Assembly (NCBI RefSeq): GCF_000241525.1
Contig: NZ_AHIL01000041.1
Location: forward strand, 170,403-234,402
From: Comamonas testosteroni ATCC 11996
GTDB lineage: Bacteria > Pseudomonadota > Gammaproteobacteria > Burkholderiales > Burkholderiaceae_C
Direction: 5' to 3'
Length of the DNA: 64,000 bases
The position numbers and the translations under genes were made by a program. This document shows, piece by piece, positions 7,762 to 18,254 of this stretch (its first letter is position 1; each line of letters begins with the position of its first letter). A model generated the notes under the pieces. The model saw only the letters and a list, made by a program, of their open reading frames with translations, had not been told where the DNA came from and ran no database searches.

Positions 7762-8424
7762 ATGATGAATGTGGAACAGGCCATGCAGCAGCGCCATTCG
7801 GTGCGTGCTTTTTTGCCAAGGACGGTGGATGCGGCGCTGGTCAGGGATTTGCTGGCGCAGGCCGGACAGGCGGCTTCAGGCGGCAACCTCCAGCCCTGGC
7901 GTGTGATAGCGCTGACGGGGGACAGTCTTCAAGGCTTGCGCCAGGCCATGCCTGCGGCGACCCCCAACTCCGACCCGCCCCTGGTCTATCCACCCCAGCT
8001 GTGGGAGCCCTATCGCAGCCGCCGCTTTGACAATGGCGAGGATCTCTATCGCTCCTTGGGCATAGGGCGTGAGGACAGGAATGGGCGGCTGCTGCAGCTA
8101 GCCCGGAACACTCATATGTTTGGGGCGCCTGTGGGCGTGTTCGTCGCGGTTGAGAGCCGCATGCTGCATGCGCAGTGGGTGGATCTGGGAATCTATCTGC
8201 AATCGCTGATGCTGCTGGCGACCGGAAAGGGGCTGGCCACCTGCGCCCAGGGTTTCTGGCGCAATTACAGCGATTTTGTGAGCCAGCATCTGGCGCTGCC
8301 GCAGGGCTACCGGATCGCTTTTGGCATGGCACTGGGCTATGAGGACAGCGGGGCACCCATCAACCAGTGGCGCTCCACCCGAGCCGAGCTTGGGGACTGG
8401 TGCGAGATGCGGGGTTTTGAATGA
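7762..8424 (+). CDS. Nitroreductase family protein (copy 1)
   Basis: This 220-residue FMN-dependent reductase belongs to the nitroreductase superfamily, which reduces nitro groups, quinones or enones with NAD(P)H. Landmarks are QQRHSVRAF near residue 10-18, SGGNLQPWR at about 45 (FMN contacts), and GLATCAQGFWRNY and AFGMALGYED in the C-terminal half. The start is chosen at the ATG at 7762 behind GAGG. It is closely similar to the gene at 9964-10623, sharing the blocks WEPYRSRRF.NGEDLYR, MFGAPVG and AQWVDLGIYLQS, so the pair are paralogues on either side of an orphan binding-protein gene. The physiological substrate is unknown. Confidence 0.88.
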   Translation: MMNVEQAMQQRHSVRAFLPRTVDAALVRDLLAQAGQAASGGNLQPWRVIALTGDSLQGLRQAMPAATPNSDPPLVYPPQLWEPYRSRRFDNGEDLYRSLGIGREDRNGRLLQLARNTHMFGAPVGVFVAVESRMLHAQWVDLGIYLQSLMLLATGKGLATCAQGFWRNYSDFVSQHLALPQGYRIAFGMALGYEDSGAPINQWRSTRAELGDWCEMRGFE

Positions 8425-8505
8425 AAACTGACTTCAATCCAGGATGAGTCAGTGCTGGATGCTTCTCTTCATGCAGTAGCGGGAAAGATGCCGGAGTGCA
8501 GGGGC

Positions 8506-8543
8506 GAAGCCGGGCTCCAATGCGGCAGCCCGGCTTCCTTTTT
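8506..8543. terminator. Bidirectional terminator between nitroreductase and binding-protein gene
   Basis: GAAGCCGGGCT and AGCCCGGCTTC form an 11-base stem followed by CTTTTTC. It lies between two convergent genes, 82 bases after the nitroreductase stop. Confidence 0.85.
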
Positions 8544-8558
8544 CTCAATGCCGGCCGC

Positions 8559-9779
8559 CTACTTCCACAGAGCGCACTTGCTCTCCTCCTTGGTAGTGAA
8601 GACCTGGTCGCCGGGCAGGGTCTTGAGCACCTTGAAGTAATCCCATGCCTTCTTTGATTCGGCCGGCGTCTTGACCTGCAGCAGATACATATCGTGAGCG
8701 TAGCGGCCGTCGGGGCGGATCATGCCCTTGGCATAGAAGTCCGATAGCGGCGTGGCCTTGAAGCCGGCCATGATCTTGTCGGCATCCGTCGTGCCCAGCT
8801 TCTCGGCCAGCTTCAGATACTGCATGGCGGCCGAGTAGTTGGCTGCCTGCAGCGAGGTGGGCATCTTCTTGAACTTGGCAAAGAAACGATCCGAGAACTT
8901 GCGGCTCTCGGGATTCAGATCCCAATGCCAGCTGTCGGTGAACATCAGGCCTTCCGTGGCTTTGAGGCCCAGGCTGTGGATGTCGGAGCTGAACAGCAGC
9001 AGGCCGGCCAGCTTCATGGTCTTGGTCAGGCCGAACTCGCGTGCCGACTTGATGGCATTGATGGTGTCGCCACCTGCATTGGCCAGGCCCAGAATCTGGG
9101 CCTTGGAGTTCTGGGCCTGAAGCAGGAAGGAAGAGAAGTCGGCTGTGTTCAGCGGGTGTCTGACGTTGCCCAGCACCTTGCCGCCAGAGGCATTGACCAC
9201 GCGGGTGGTGTCGGCCTCCAGCGCCTGGCCAAAGGCGTAGTCGGCCGTCAGAAAGAACCAGCTCTTGCCACCCAGCTCCACCACTGCCTTGCCCGTGCCC
9301 TTGGCCAGCGCCACGGTGTCATAGGCATAGTGCACAAAATAGGGGCTGCACTGATCGTTGGTCAGGGCCGAAGTGCCCGCGCCGTTGATGATGTAGACCT
9401 TTTTCTTCTCATCGGCCACCTTGCCCATGGCCAGACCGGCACTGGAGGTGGTGCCGCCGATCAGCATGTTCATGCCCTGGGTGTCGAACCACTCGCGCGC
9501 CTTGCTGGCTGCGATATCGGCCTTGTTCTGGTGGTCGGCCGTCAGTACCTCGACGGGCTTGCCCAGCAGCTTGCCGCCAAAGTCGTCCACGGCCATCTGC
9601 ACGGCCAGGGCTCCGCCCTTGCCGTCCACATCGGCATAGAGGCCCGACATGTCGGTGATGAAGCCGATGCGAATCTTGTCCTGCGCCTGAGCGCCCGCAG
9701 CGGTCAGCAGGCATCCCAGTGCCAGTGTCAATGTTCTTGGGGAAAAAACGGTAGCGGAGCAAACAGAGCGAGGCTTCAT
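8559..9779 (-). CDS. Orphan ABC-transporter substrate-binding protein, LivK/branched-chain amino-acid type (copy 1)
   Basis: A periplasmic type I binding protein of 406 residues. The start at 9779 is chosen because AGGAG lies 9 bases upstream; the longer frame to 9815 adds an unlikely N-terminus. A Sec signal peptide (TLALGCLLTAAGAQAQ) should be cleaved near residue 33. The mature part begins KIRIGFITDMSGLYADVDGK and has the Peripla_BP_6 pattern (VEVLTADHQNKADIA, GGTTSSAGLAMGKVADE). No permease or ATPase gene is nearby, so its transporter partner is unknown. It is closely related to the gene at 18529-19737. The ligand could be an amino acid, amide or aromatic acid. Confidence 0.88.
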   Translation of the reverse strand: MKPRSVCSATVFSPRTLTLALGCLLTAAGAQAQDKIRIGFITDMSGLYADVDGKGGALAVQMAVDDFGGKLLGKPVEVLTADHQNKADIAASKAREWFDTQGMNMLIGGTTSSAGLAMGKVADEKKKVYIINGAGTSALTNDQCSPYFVHYAYDTVALAKGTGKAVVELGGKSWFFLTADYAFGQALEADTTRVVNASGGKVLGNVRHPLNTADFSSFLLQAQNSKAQILGLANAGGDTINAIKSAREFGLTKTMKLAGLLLFSSDIHSLGLKATEGLMFTDSWHWDLNPESRKFSDRFFAKFKKMPTSLQAANYSAAMQYLKLAEKLGTTDADKIMAGFKATPLSDFYAKGMIRPDGRYAHDMYLLQVKTPAESKKAWDYFKVLKTLPGDQVFTTKEESKCALWK

Positions 9780-9963
9780 CAGAGTCATCTCCTGAGGTGG
9801 TGAGTGCCCAGTCACTGCGACGGGCAGCCAGCATGGTCGCAGCTAGAGCAGGGCGCGCCATCAGGGCAAGCACCGGGGCGGCTGTGACAAGGTATCCACG
9901 GCGACTCGGGAAAATGCCGCAAGCTTCTACACTGCACACCAGCGATTCAGGAAAGAAGAAGAG

Positions 9964-10623
9964 ATGGATATTCGTCAAGCATTGCAGCAGCGTCGTTCGG
10001 TGCGCGCCTTTCTGCCGCAGGCCGTGGCTGCAGCCACGGTGCGGGACTTGCTGGAGACAGCAGCTCAGGCGCCGTCCGGCGGCAATATGCAGCCCTGGCG
10101 TGTGACCGCCGTGGGCGGACAGGCGCTCAAGGATTTGTGCGCCAAGGCCAGACAGACCGAGGCCGTGCAGCGCCCCGGCCTGTCCTATCCACCTGGTTTG
10201 TGGGAGCCCTACCGCAGTCGCCGCTTTGAAAACGGCGAAGATCTGTACCGCGCAATCAATATCGGCCGCGAGGACAAGGCCGCACGTCTGGCCCAACTGG
10301 CCAGGAACGGCCAGATGTTCGGTGCGCCCGTGGGCATTTTCGTGGCCGTGGAGGAGCGCATGGGCTATGCGCAATGGGTGGATCTGGGCATCTATCTGCA
10401 GTCCTTCATGCTGCTGGCCGTGGAAAAAGGTCTGGCCACCTGCGCCCAGGGCTTCTGGCGCATGTACAACGACATGCTGATCGAACAGCTGGCATTGCCG
10501 GATGGCTACCAGATTGCCTTTGGCATTGCCCTGGGCTACGAAGATGTCAGCGCGCCCATCAACCAGTGGCGCGCAAGCCGTGCTGCCAGCAACGAATGGC
10601 TGGTGCTGCAGGGGCTGGATTGA
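9964..10623 (+). CDS. Nitroreductase family protein (copy 2)
   Basis: The 219-residue protein starts MDIRQALQQRRSVRAFLPQA, with AAGAAGAAGAG just upstream. It has the same landmarks as copy 1: SGGNMQPWR, WEPYRSRRFENGEDLYR, MFGAPVGIFVAVEERM, AQWVDLGIYLQSFMLLA and GLATCAQGFWRMY. Unlike copy 1 it keeps a lysine-rich middle segment (LKDLCAKARQTEAVQ). Both copies are read rightwards and flank the binding-protein gene, which is read leftwards. No terminator is visible before the thiC leader, 75-90 bases downstream. Confidence 0.88.
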   Translation: MDIRQALQQRRSVRAFLPQAVAAATVRDLLETAAQAPSGGNMQPWRVTAVGGQALKDLCAKARQTEAVQRPGLSYPPGLWEPYRSRRFENGEDLYRAINIGREDKAARLAQLARNGQMFGAPVGIFVAVEERMGYAQWVDLGIYLQSFMLLAVEKGLATCAQGFWRMYNDMLIEQLALPDGYQIAFGIALGYEDVSAPINQWRASRAASNEWLVLQGLD

Positions 10624-10697
10624 ACGGCGGATTAGACGCTTGAGGGTCAGGATAGTTAAACAGCTTCAATGGTGCGCAAATTGTGGCAAAACCAGCC

Positions 10698-10703
10698 TAT
10701 ACT
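10698..10703 (+). promoter_or_regulatory. Probable -10 element of the thiC transcript
   Basis: TATACT lies 10 bases before the first conserved THI-box stem. The corresponding -35 element is not clear, so only the -10 hexamer is annotated. Confidence 0.45.
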
Positions 10704-10710
10704 GCGTGCA

Positions 10711-10812
10711 GCTCCGGGGTGTGCGAAAGCGCTGAGATGCCAGACACTGTGAAAACAGTGCAGGCGAACCCGACGAACTTGATCCGGTTCATACCGGCGG
10801 AAGAAGAGCGGG
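10711..10812 (+). ncRNA. TPP riboswitch (THI element) controlling thiC
   Basis: The conserved TPP-aptamer blocks are present in order: CCGGGGTGTGCGAAAGC, GCTGAGATG, then a variable stem (CACTGTGAAAACAGTG), then GAACCCGACGAACTTGATC and CGGTTCATACCGGCG. Thiamine pyrophosphate binds this RNA and shuts off thiamine synthesis genes. The aptamer lies about 270 bases before the thiC start, with a strong terminator between them at 10885-10922, so control is probably by premature termination. Confidence 0.95.
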
Positions 10813-10884
10813 ACCCTGACGCAGGGCCGGTGGATTGACAGGACAACTGGCACGAGTGCCAAGCCTGAAAGCCATAGGCACAGC

Positions 10885-10922
10885 AAACCCCAGGCGCCTC
10901 GCGCACTGGGGTTTTGTCTTTT
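10885..10922 (+). terminator. Riboswitch expression platform: intrinsic terminator before thiC
   Basis: AAACCCCAG and CTGGGGTTT form a stem around an 11-base loop followed by a T-rich tail (TGTCTTTT). It stands between the TPP aptamer and thiC with 160 more bases before the ATG. I infer an antiterminator in the 70 bases between aptamer and hairpin but did not fold it. Confidence 0.8.
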
Positions 10923-13016
<2,094 letters not shown>

Positions 13017-13048
13017 TCTGAGATGGTGTGAGGCTGCAGCGCCTGGTC

Positions 13049-13077
13049 ATCAAGCGCTGGCAGCTATTCAATGAAAA
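13049..13077. repeat. Dispersed Comamonad-type short repeat, copy after thiC
   Basis: ATCAAGCGCTGGCAGCTATTCAA is the reverse orientation of the motif TTGAATAGCTGCCAGCGCTT that recurs in this window (for example 56463-56505). It directly abuts the thiC terminator hairpin. The function is unknown; it resembles a REP-like element. Confidence 0.55.
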
Positions 13078-13104
13078 GCGCAGCCCCTGGCTGCGCGTTT
13101 TTTT
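13078..13104 (+). terminator. Rho-independent terminator of thiC
   Basis: GCGCAGCC and GGCTGCGC form a perfect 8-base stem with a 3-base loop, followed by GTTTTTTT. It lies 60 bases after the thiC stop codon. Confidence 0.88.
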
Positions 13105-13137
13105 GGGGGGCGAGTGAGGCTTGGCTGAGCCCGAAGG

Positions 13138-13587
13138 TCAGATCACGTATTCGGGGCGACCGGCTGCAACCCAGGCCTGATATCGGGCATTGATCTTCGG
13201 CGCAATGCGGTGGAACTGCTCCCAGTCGTCGCTCACGCCATACATGGTCTGTTCGTCGACACCGAACTCCTCGAAATAGTCATCCACAAACCTGCTGTCG
13301 TGGTCCTCGCCTCGGTAATAGGCCACGGCGAAGGCATTGCCCTCTTCATTCAGCTCCTGGTTCGTGAACTTCTCGTCGAGCACGCGCAGCAGAAACTGGG
13401 CGCCGCTCAGCTTCTCGCTCTTCAGCAGCTCGATTTCCTCTTCGGCTTCTTCGATCAGCTCCTGGCTGGCGTAGTCGTTGCGGATCAGCCAGGCCAGAAA
13501 CATGCCGATATGCGTGGCGCCCGCGGCCTGCGGAAGATCGGCCGGAAAATCCCCGCCGTAGTGCCAGGACGCGTCGTCGTACTTCAT
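13138..13587 (-). CDS. Hypothetical acidic protein (DUF7832-like)
   Basis: The 149-residue protein begins MKYDDASWHYGGDFPADLP; AAGGAG lies 5 bases upstream of this Met, and an adjacent upstream ATG is also possible. It is strongly acidic, with a Glu-rich helix (ELIEEAEEEIELLKSEKL) and conserved-looking aromatic stretches (FVDDYFEEFGVDEQ, WEQFHRIAPKINARYQAWV). There is no signal peptide. It resembles small bacterial proteins with a KYDDAxWHxG start that are annotated as DUF7832, but this is tentative. The neighbours on the same strand are also uncharacterised. An immunity or housekeeping role cannot be decided. Confidence 0.65.
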   Translation of the reverse strand: MKYDDASWHYGGDFPADLPQAAGATHIGMFLAWLIRNDYASQELIEEAEEEIELLKSEKLSGAQFLLRVLDEKFTNQELNEEGNAFAVAYYRGEDHDSRFVDDYFEEFGVDEQTMYGVSDDWEQFHRIAPKINARYQAWVAAGRPEYVI

Positions 13588-13659
13588 CATCTCTCCTTGT
13601 ATATGGCTGCAAGGCAGCGTCCCGCATCAGGGTCATTGCTTCTTGCGCTGGACGGGATC

Positions 13660-14373
13660 TTATCGGCCGCAGCTTGGTGCGCAGGGCTGGTCCGGGCACT
13701 CCGGCACGGCATTCTTCTCGATCAGATGCATATGGAAGACATGTTTTCTGTCTCTGGACCATGCGCCATGAATATGTTGCCATGAGGGCGGGTCCGCACG
13801 CGGCAGCTTGCGCTCCAGGTAGTAGATGGCCTGGTCGTCGCCGGAGAATCCGGAGTTCAGAATCCGCCAGCGCAAAGGGTTGGCACCACGCAGAGGTTTG
13901 CCGTCGCAATAGATTTGTTCGCCGTCGCTGGCATAGAGATCATTGTCCGGCACCACCTGCAGATGGCGGCTGCGGGTACAGTTTTTCATTCTTCTGCCCC
14001 AGTACCACGCTGCCTGGGCATCGGAGCCGTAGCCGCCGCCCAGGTCGCGAAAAGTCATAGGGTCGCTGCCCGCAAGCGGCTTGAGCGAGGTTTCGTATTC
14101 GAAATAGATACTGCTGCGATCCTGCCAATATATGCCCAGCTGGCGAAAGCTGTTCCGGTCGATATTCGGCAGCCGGCTCCAGGCGTGGAAGATGCTGCAG
14201 GCATCTCTGGCAATGAATGGCTGATTTTCAAAAATCTCGAAGCTCGCCGCGTCGGCGGTCGCCAGCTTGCGTCCCTGATGCCAGACCTTGGCATCCCGCA
14301 AGGTCCAGAGCTCGCTGCCGTAAGTGCCAATCACTTTCTGCCCGGGCAGATCGGCCAGTTTTTTCCAGCTCAT
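13660..14373 (-). CDS. DKNYY-domain protein
   Basis: The 237-residue protein carries the repeating DKNYY-type pattern, in which each unit ends in an aromatic pair: YGSDAQAAWYWGRRMKN, GFSGDDQAIYYLERKLPRAD, WSRDRKHVFHMH. Proteins of this family are often found near secretion systems or polymorphic toxins, but their role is unknown. No signal peptide is seen; cysteines cluster at the C-terminus (CPDQPCAPSC). It starts MSWKKLADLPGQ without a good ribosome binding site, 15 bases after the stop of the upstream gene, so translation may be coupled. Confidence 0.7.
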   Translation of the reverse strand: MSWKKLADLPGQKVIGTYGSELWTLRDAKVWHQGRKLATADAASFEIFENQPFIARDACSIFHAWSRLPNIDRNSFRQLGIYWQDRSSIYFEYETSLKPLAGSDPMTFRDLGGGYGSDAQAAWYWGRRMKNCTRSRHLQVVPDNDLYASDGEQIYCDGKPLRGANPLRWRILNSGFSGDDQAIYYLERKLPRADPPSWQHIHGAWSRDRKHVFHMHLIEKNAVPECPDQPCAPSCGR

Positions 14374-14388
14374 TGTTGCGGCCTGTGC

Positions 14389-14955
14389 TTATTCATGGAG
14401 AGATCCCGCGACCTTGTGGATTCGGGTGAGCAGGCGCCGCCGGATCAAACCGCTGACAGGTCGGATCAACCACCAGTAGGGGGTGAAGCTGCGCAGGGCG
14501 CTGCCATCGGTGCAATGCACCCGGGTTTGCGTCACCAGCTTCGTCCGGCCTTCGGGCGTCGGTTCCGTGCTGAAGTTGAGCACCAGCTTGGCCAGGTTGG
14601 CCTCGGTATAGCGGGCAAACTGCGCTCTAGGTTCCTGCAGCCGGACCAGACCGTAGTCGCGCTGCCAGAACCGTCCCAGGAGACCGAAGGCCAGCTCTCG
14701 GTCCGCGTCGCGACCCAGGGGCATGAAGTCGTCGAGGCTGAAAGCCGGGCGCTGGCTCAGCTCGCTTGCTGCCCCCAGCCTGCCAAGCAGACGGTCGGGC
14801 AGCTCGCGCAGCCGGATAAAGCCCTTGGCCCACGGGTCTTCCGTTGTGCCAGGGTGCATGACCGCATCCAGCAATATTTTGGGAGGCAGGTCCGAGATGA
14901 GGGTATGGCGTTCCTGGAACTGGAAGGCGGGAAGGTATTGATCGATCAGTTGCAT
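14389..14955 (-). CDS. Hypothetical protein, possibly SRPBCC-like
   Basis: The 188-residue protein begins MQLIDQYLPAFQFQERHTLI. The opening, in which a YLPxFxFxERH segment precedes a PPK..LDAVM segment, is reminiscent of small START/SRPBCC-like or DUF2867 proteins, and the segment LVLNFSTEPTPEGRTKLVTQ followed by TRVHC looks like beta strands of such a fold. The C-terminus has YWWLIRPVSGLIRRRLL, an amphipathic or peripheral membrane helix. I cannot assign a function. It is probably cotranscribed with the DKNYY gene, which follows 15 bases later on the same strand. Confidence 0.6.
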   Translation of the reverse strand: MQLIDQYLPAFQFQERHTLISDLPPKILLDAVMHPGTTEDPWAKGFIRLRELPDRLLGRLGAASELSQRPAFSLDDFMPLGRDADRELAFGLLGRFWQRDYGLVRLQEPRAQFARYTEANLAKLVLNFSTEPTPEGRTKLVTQTRVHCTDGSALRSFTPYWWLIRPVSGLIRRRLLTRIHKVAGSLHE

Positions 14956-15086
14956 CTTGGGTCAGGCGAATTTATCGAGTCCAGCGCACAAGGCGCACCG
15001 CAGCAGGCACGCGATCCTCTTTCGGGCTCAGAAGCGCTGATTGTCCGGCGATGGGCACCAGTCTGCGCCAACTGGTTGTCGAAATG

Positions 15087-15116
15087 AAAAAGGCAAGCCG
15101 CAGGGCCTGCCTTTTT
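15087..15116 (-). terminator. Terminator of the M60 peptidase gene
   Basis: AAAAAGGCA and TGCCTTTTT flank a 12-base loop. It lies 35 bases beyond the stop of the peptidase gene and has T tracts in both directions. Confidence 0.8.
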
Positions 15117-15150
15117 GCTCCGTAATGGAGCAGAGTATGCAGCGTTCGGC

Positions 15151-17979
15151 TTAGAAAGGGTAGCTGGGAACGCCCCCCGTCAGATCCACCCAGCGGCCCA
15201 GCTCCAGCTGGTTGCCCTTGCCCGGCACCATGGCGTAGAACTCGGGGCCGAGTTGGGCCATGCCGTGCGCGGCAATCGAGCTCAGGGCGATAGGGCTCAG
15301 AGGAATGCCGTAATGGGCAAAGACCTGGCGCATGTCGCGGCCGATGATGCGGCTGGACAACACATAGAGCAGCTCATGGTTGCTGATGTTCCGGCTGGCA
15401 TAGTCTTTCATGCCCAGCGCGTTCTTGTTGGCACTCCAGTAGGCGTCGTTGTAGATCAGGCGCTCGCCGCGACCCAGCAGGCCCAGGAAGTCGATTACAT
15501 CGGCAGGCTGCGGCTGGGCCTGGCCCAGGCGCTCCCGGGTGTAGATGAAGGCCAGCTGGAAATGCACGGCGCGCATGGCGTTGTCGGACTTGTTGGCCTT
15601 GGTCCAGAAGCGCTGGAACATATCGGCCTGCAGAGCATCGCCGGTCTTGCCCGTGGCGCGTGCCGCCTGGATGTCCAGATAGAGCTTTTTGTGGTCTATG
15701 CGCTCGCCGCTATTGTTCTCGGCGCCGTTGGTGATGGCGTACTGGCGCAGGGCACTGGCATTGGCCAGGATGTTGTTGTCGCATTCCACGGGGCAGCCAC
15801 CGCCGTCGTCGGTCAGCAGCGTCATATGGCGCATCACCGTGTTGTGACCCAGCTCATGCCACCAGCCCCAACCGGGGGCAAGGCCTGCGGCACCATCTGA
15901 GGGATTGCCCGAGCATAGAAAACCGCATGCCGCGAGCCAGCCGACAAAATGCTGCACGCCCGGTGCGCGCTGGATGCTGCCGCTGCAGTCCCAGCCCAGC
16001 GTCGCGCAGACATTGTTCACATTGGCACTGGCACTCATATTGTTGTAGCCGTTGGCCAGATGGTTGCTGTCGAAGATCATGCCCTTGAGTCGCTCCACGA
16101 CATAGGCGCGCGGATGGTGGCTGCCGATGGCGCTTTGGGCGTAGCCAATGGTCTGCTGTACCTCGCCCCCCACCATCTTGGAGGTCTGCCAGCCAAAGTC
16201 GCCGCGTTGCAGCGCCTGCACGGCCTCGTCGATCTCCTGTGCGCCGGGATTGCGCGTGAAGTCGAAATGCGCGTACTTGACGCTGCCACGAACGCGCAGC
16301 TTGACCACGCTGCCGGCCTTGGCCCCAGAGTAGTTGAGAAACAGCGGGCCGCCCCAGGCGGTGCTGTAGCTCAGCGTCTGGCCCGGGCTCAGGCGGGCCT
16401 GGTGGCCATCGGGAAAGCGCGGTCGGGTGTAGTTTTCCTGCGCCAGGGGATTGCCACGCGTGCGGATATTGCCGACCCGCAGCGCCAGTGCCGCATCCGC
16501 GGCATCCTCGATCTGCACCTGCACGGTCTTGCCCGGCACGGCGCCGCGGCCTATGGCTGTGCGGCCATCGGTCTGGGCAATGGTGACCTCGATGGTTTCC
16601 CAGCTGTCGCTGGTGGCCAGGCTGGTCGAGGCCTTGGGCATCCAGTCGGCAAAATTCAGCGGCGTGCTTTCATGCTCGCGCACGGCATAGCTCAGCGTAT
16701 CGGCCGCCATGGTGCGCAGAAAAGTATTGGCATCCGAGCGTCTAACCTGCGCGTAGTCCACCTGCTGGCGTGCCAGGTCGGCCCAGAGCACGAGGCGGCG
16801 ATGCGCCGCCATATAGGGTTTGAGATAGTAGTTGTCGGCAAACAGATTGATGCCCTGGCCTTCCTGGCCGAGCAGATCGTTGCGGATGCCGTCGAGAGCG
16901 CCGATCAGGCTGGTGTCCGCAGAGAAGTCGGCACTGCTGCCGTTTTTCAGGGCTGCGAGCGCGGACTCATGCGCTCCCAGTCTATCGGCCGCCTGGCGCT
17001 GCTGGGCAGCGGTCCTGCCTCCGATCTGGTAGCCATCGGCGGGTGCCCAGTAATTGCCGGCGTAGCCGCCCAGCTCCATGCCCATGGCCTGAAGCACCTG
17101 CCGGCCGCCGGCCGAGTCGCCCCAGTTGCTGTGCAGATAGATCACGCCCTTGCCGGCCTGCAGGTAACGGCTGACCTGGTTGCTCAGCGACGCCGAGAAC
17201 GGCGTGTCCTGGCCGAAGACAAAGACATCGATGCTTTCCCAGCAACTGTTGGCGGGGTCGGTGATGGCGCAGCTCACCATCTCGGCCTTGCTGCCCAGGC
17301 GGGCGACCAGGTTAGTGACCGAGGCCTGGCTGTAGTTCTGCGTCGCCATGCGCAGTGTGGCTGGCAGCGGGCCCTGTGCCTGGCCGGTGGCCAGCCAGGT
17401 GAAGCTGCGTCTGAACAGAGGCAGCTGCGTCTGATTGGCGCCCGAGGCCGTGGCGAGCTGCCCCATCAGATCTTTGCCATAAGCCAGCGCACGGCCATTC
17501 TGGGCCGTTGCTATGCTGGCCAGCACGTTGCCGTTGTTGGCCACCAGCAGTGGGCTGGCGCTGGTCGACAGCAGGGGGCTGATGCGCTGGCTGTTGTTGC
17601 CGAAGTCCAGGGCCGCAGCCGTGCTGTCGTCCAGCAACTGGGCGAGCAGTCTTTGCTGCTGCAGCCGGGTTTGCTGGATCAGCTGCGTTGCCGATTGCAG
17701 CAACTCGGTCTGGTCCTCGGCCAGCAGCAGGCGGCTGTCGCCGGCGCGCAGGGCCTGTTCAATGCGGCTGCTGGTCGGCGGCTCGGTGACCGGCGGGAGC
17801 ACCGCAGGCGGATCGACTTCGGGAGGCGCAACATCGGGAGGCGGGACGCCGGGAGTGCCGGGCTGCGCAGGGGTTTCGGTGCCAGGAGGCGTGGCAGGGG
17901 AGGTGTCACCGGAGCCACCGCCGCCGCAGGCGGTCAGGGCAAGGCTTGCCAGGAGAGTCAGAGTCCAGCGTGGAAACAT
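15151..17979 (-). CDS. ImpA-like M60 family metalloprotease, lipoprotein
   Basis: The 942-residue protein has a lipoprotein signal (MFPRWTLTLLASLALTACGG), so it should be anchored to the outer membrane. A proline-rich linker follows (residues 25-75). The N-terminal third resembles the M60-peptidase accessory domain of the ImpA (immunomodulating metalloprotease) group. The catalytic gluzincin motif WWHELGHN lies at about residue 706-713, with a second glutamate 20 residues on (CPVECDN) as the likely third zinc ligand. M60 enzymes cut O-glycosylated mucin-like proteins. The longer frame to 18015 adds an unlikely N-terminus ahead of the signal peptide. Two palindromes upstream (18039-18058, 18236-18254) suggest tight control. 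Host glycoprotein or environmental glycopeptide targets are both possible. Confidence 0.85.
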   Translation of the reverse strand: MFPRWTLTLLASLALTACGGGGSGDTSPATPPGTETPAQPGTPGVPPPDVAPPEVDPPAVLPPVTEPPTSSRIEQALRAGDSRLLLAEDQTELLQSATQLIQQTRLQQQRLLAQLLDDSTAAALDFGNNSQRISPLLSTSASPLLVANNGNVLASIATAQNGRALAYGKDLMGQLATASGANQTQLPLFRRSFTWLATGQAQGPLPATLRMATQNYSQASVTNLVARLGSKAEMVSCAITDPANSCWESIDVFVFGQDTPFSASLSNQVSRYLQAGKGVIYLHSNWGDSAGGRQVLQAMGMELGGYAGNYWAPADGYQIGGRTAAQQRQAADRLGAHESALAALKNGSSADFSADTSLIGALDGIRNDLLGQEGQGINLFADNYYLKPYMAAHRRLVLWADLARQQVDYAQVRRSDANTFLRTMAADTLSYAVREHESTPLNFADWMPKASTSLATSDSWETIEVTIAQTDGRTAIGRGAVPGKTVQVQIEDAADAALALRVGNIRTRGNPLAQENYTRPRFPDGHQARLSPGQTLSYSTAWGGPLFLNYSGAKAGSVVKLRVRGSVKYAHFDFTRNPGAQEIDEAVQALQRGDFGWQTSKMVGGEVQQTIGYAQSAIGSHHPRAYVVERLKGMIFDSNHLANGYNNMSASANVNNVCATLGWDCSGSIQRAPGVQHFVGWLAACGFLCSGNPSDGAAGLAPGWGWWHELGHNTVMRHMTLLTDDGGGCPVECDNNILANASALRQYAITNGAENNSGERIDHKKLYLDIQAARATGKTGDALQADMFQRFWTKANKSDNAMRAVHFQLAFIYTRERLGQAQPQPADVIDFLGLLGRGERLIYNDAYWSANKNALGMKDYASRNISNHELLYVLSSRIIGRDMRQVFAHYGIPLSPIALSSIAAHGMAQLGPEFYAMVPGKGNQLELGRWVDLTGGVPSYPF

Positions 17980-18038
17980 GGGTTTGGAAGTCAGGACGCC
18001 GCAACAGACAGTCATGCTGCGTCGCTGCGGTCAAAGAA

Positions 18039-18058
18039 ACTACCTATTTTTAGGTAGT
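18039..18058. promoter_or_regulatory. Perfect inverted repeat 60 bases upstream of the M60 peptidase
   Basis: ACTACCTA-TTTT-TAGGTAGT is a perfect inverted repeat with 8-base arms. Its core TACCTAT-TT-TTAGGTA has the 7-2-7 spacing used by NarL/FixJ-type response regulators. It may be an operator or a hairpin in the 5' leader. The protein that binds it is unknown. Confidence 0.5.
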
Positions 18059-18235
18059 GAAACGGGCGTAAAGCCGATAAAGCGCGGCGCAGTGTAGCCC
18101 TGTCCGTGAGCTCTATTGAGCATGGCCCAACGAGACGGCCCAATCCGAAACATGGCGTGGCAACCAGTTATTGACTCAGCACAAATGCCAATCGCGAAAT
18201 AGGCTGCATCCAGGTGTTTTGTTAATAACTGATAA

Positions 18236-18254
18236 GTCCTGAGTGACTCAGGAC
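18236..18254. promoter_or_regulatory. Perfect 19-base palindrome in the AT-rich region
   Basis: GTCCTGAGTGACTCAGGAC reads the same on both strands except for the central base. It lies about 255 bases upstream of the M60 start. An operator for a dimeric regulator is the simplest reading. Confidence 0.45.

Noticed and set aside
15949..18057. 702-codon plus-strand frame opposite the M60 protease
   Set aside because: A long antisense shadow in GC-rich DNA without ribosome binding site or family.
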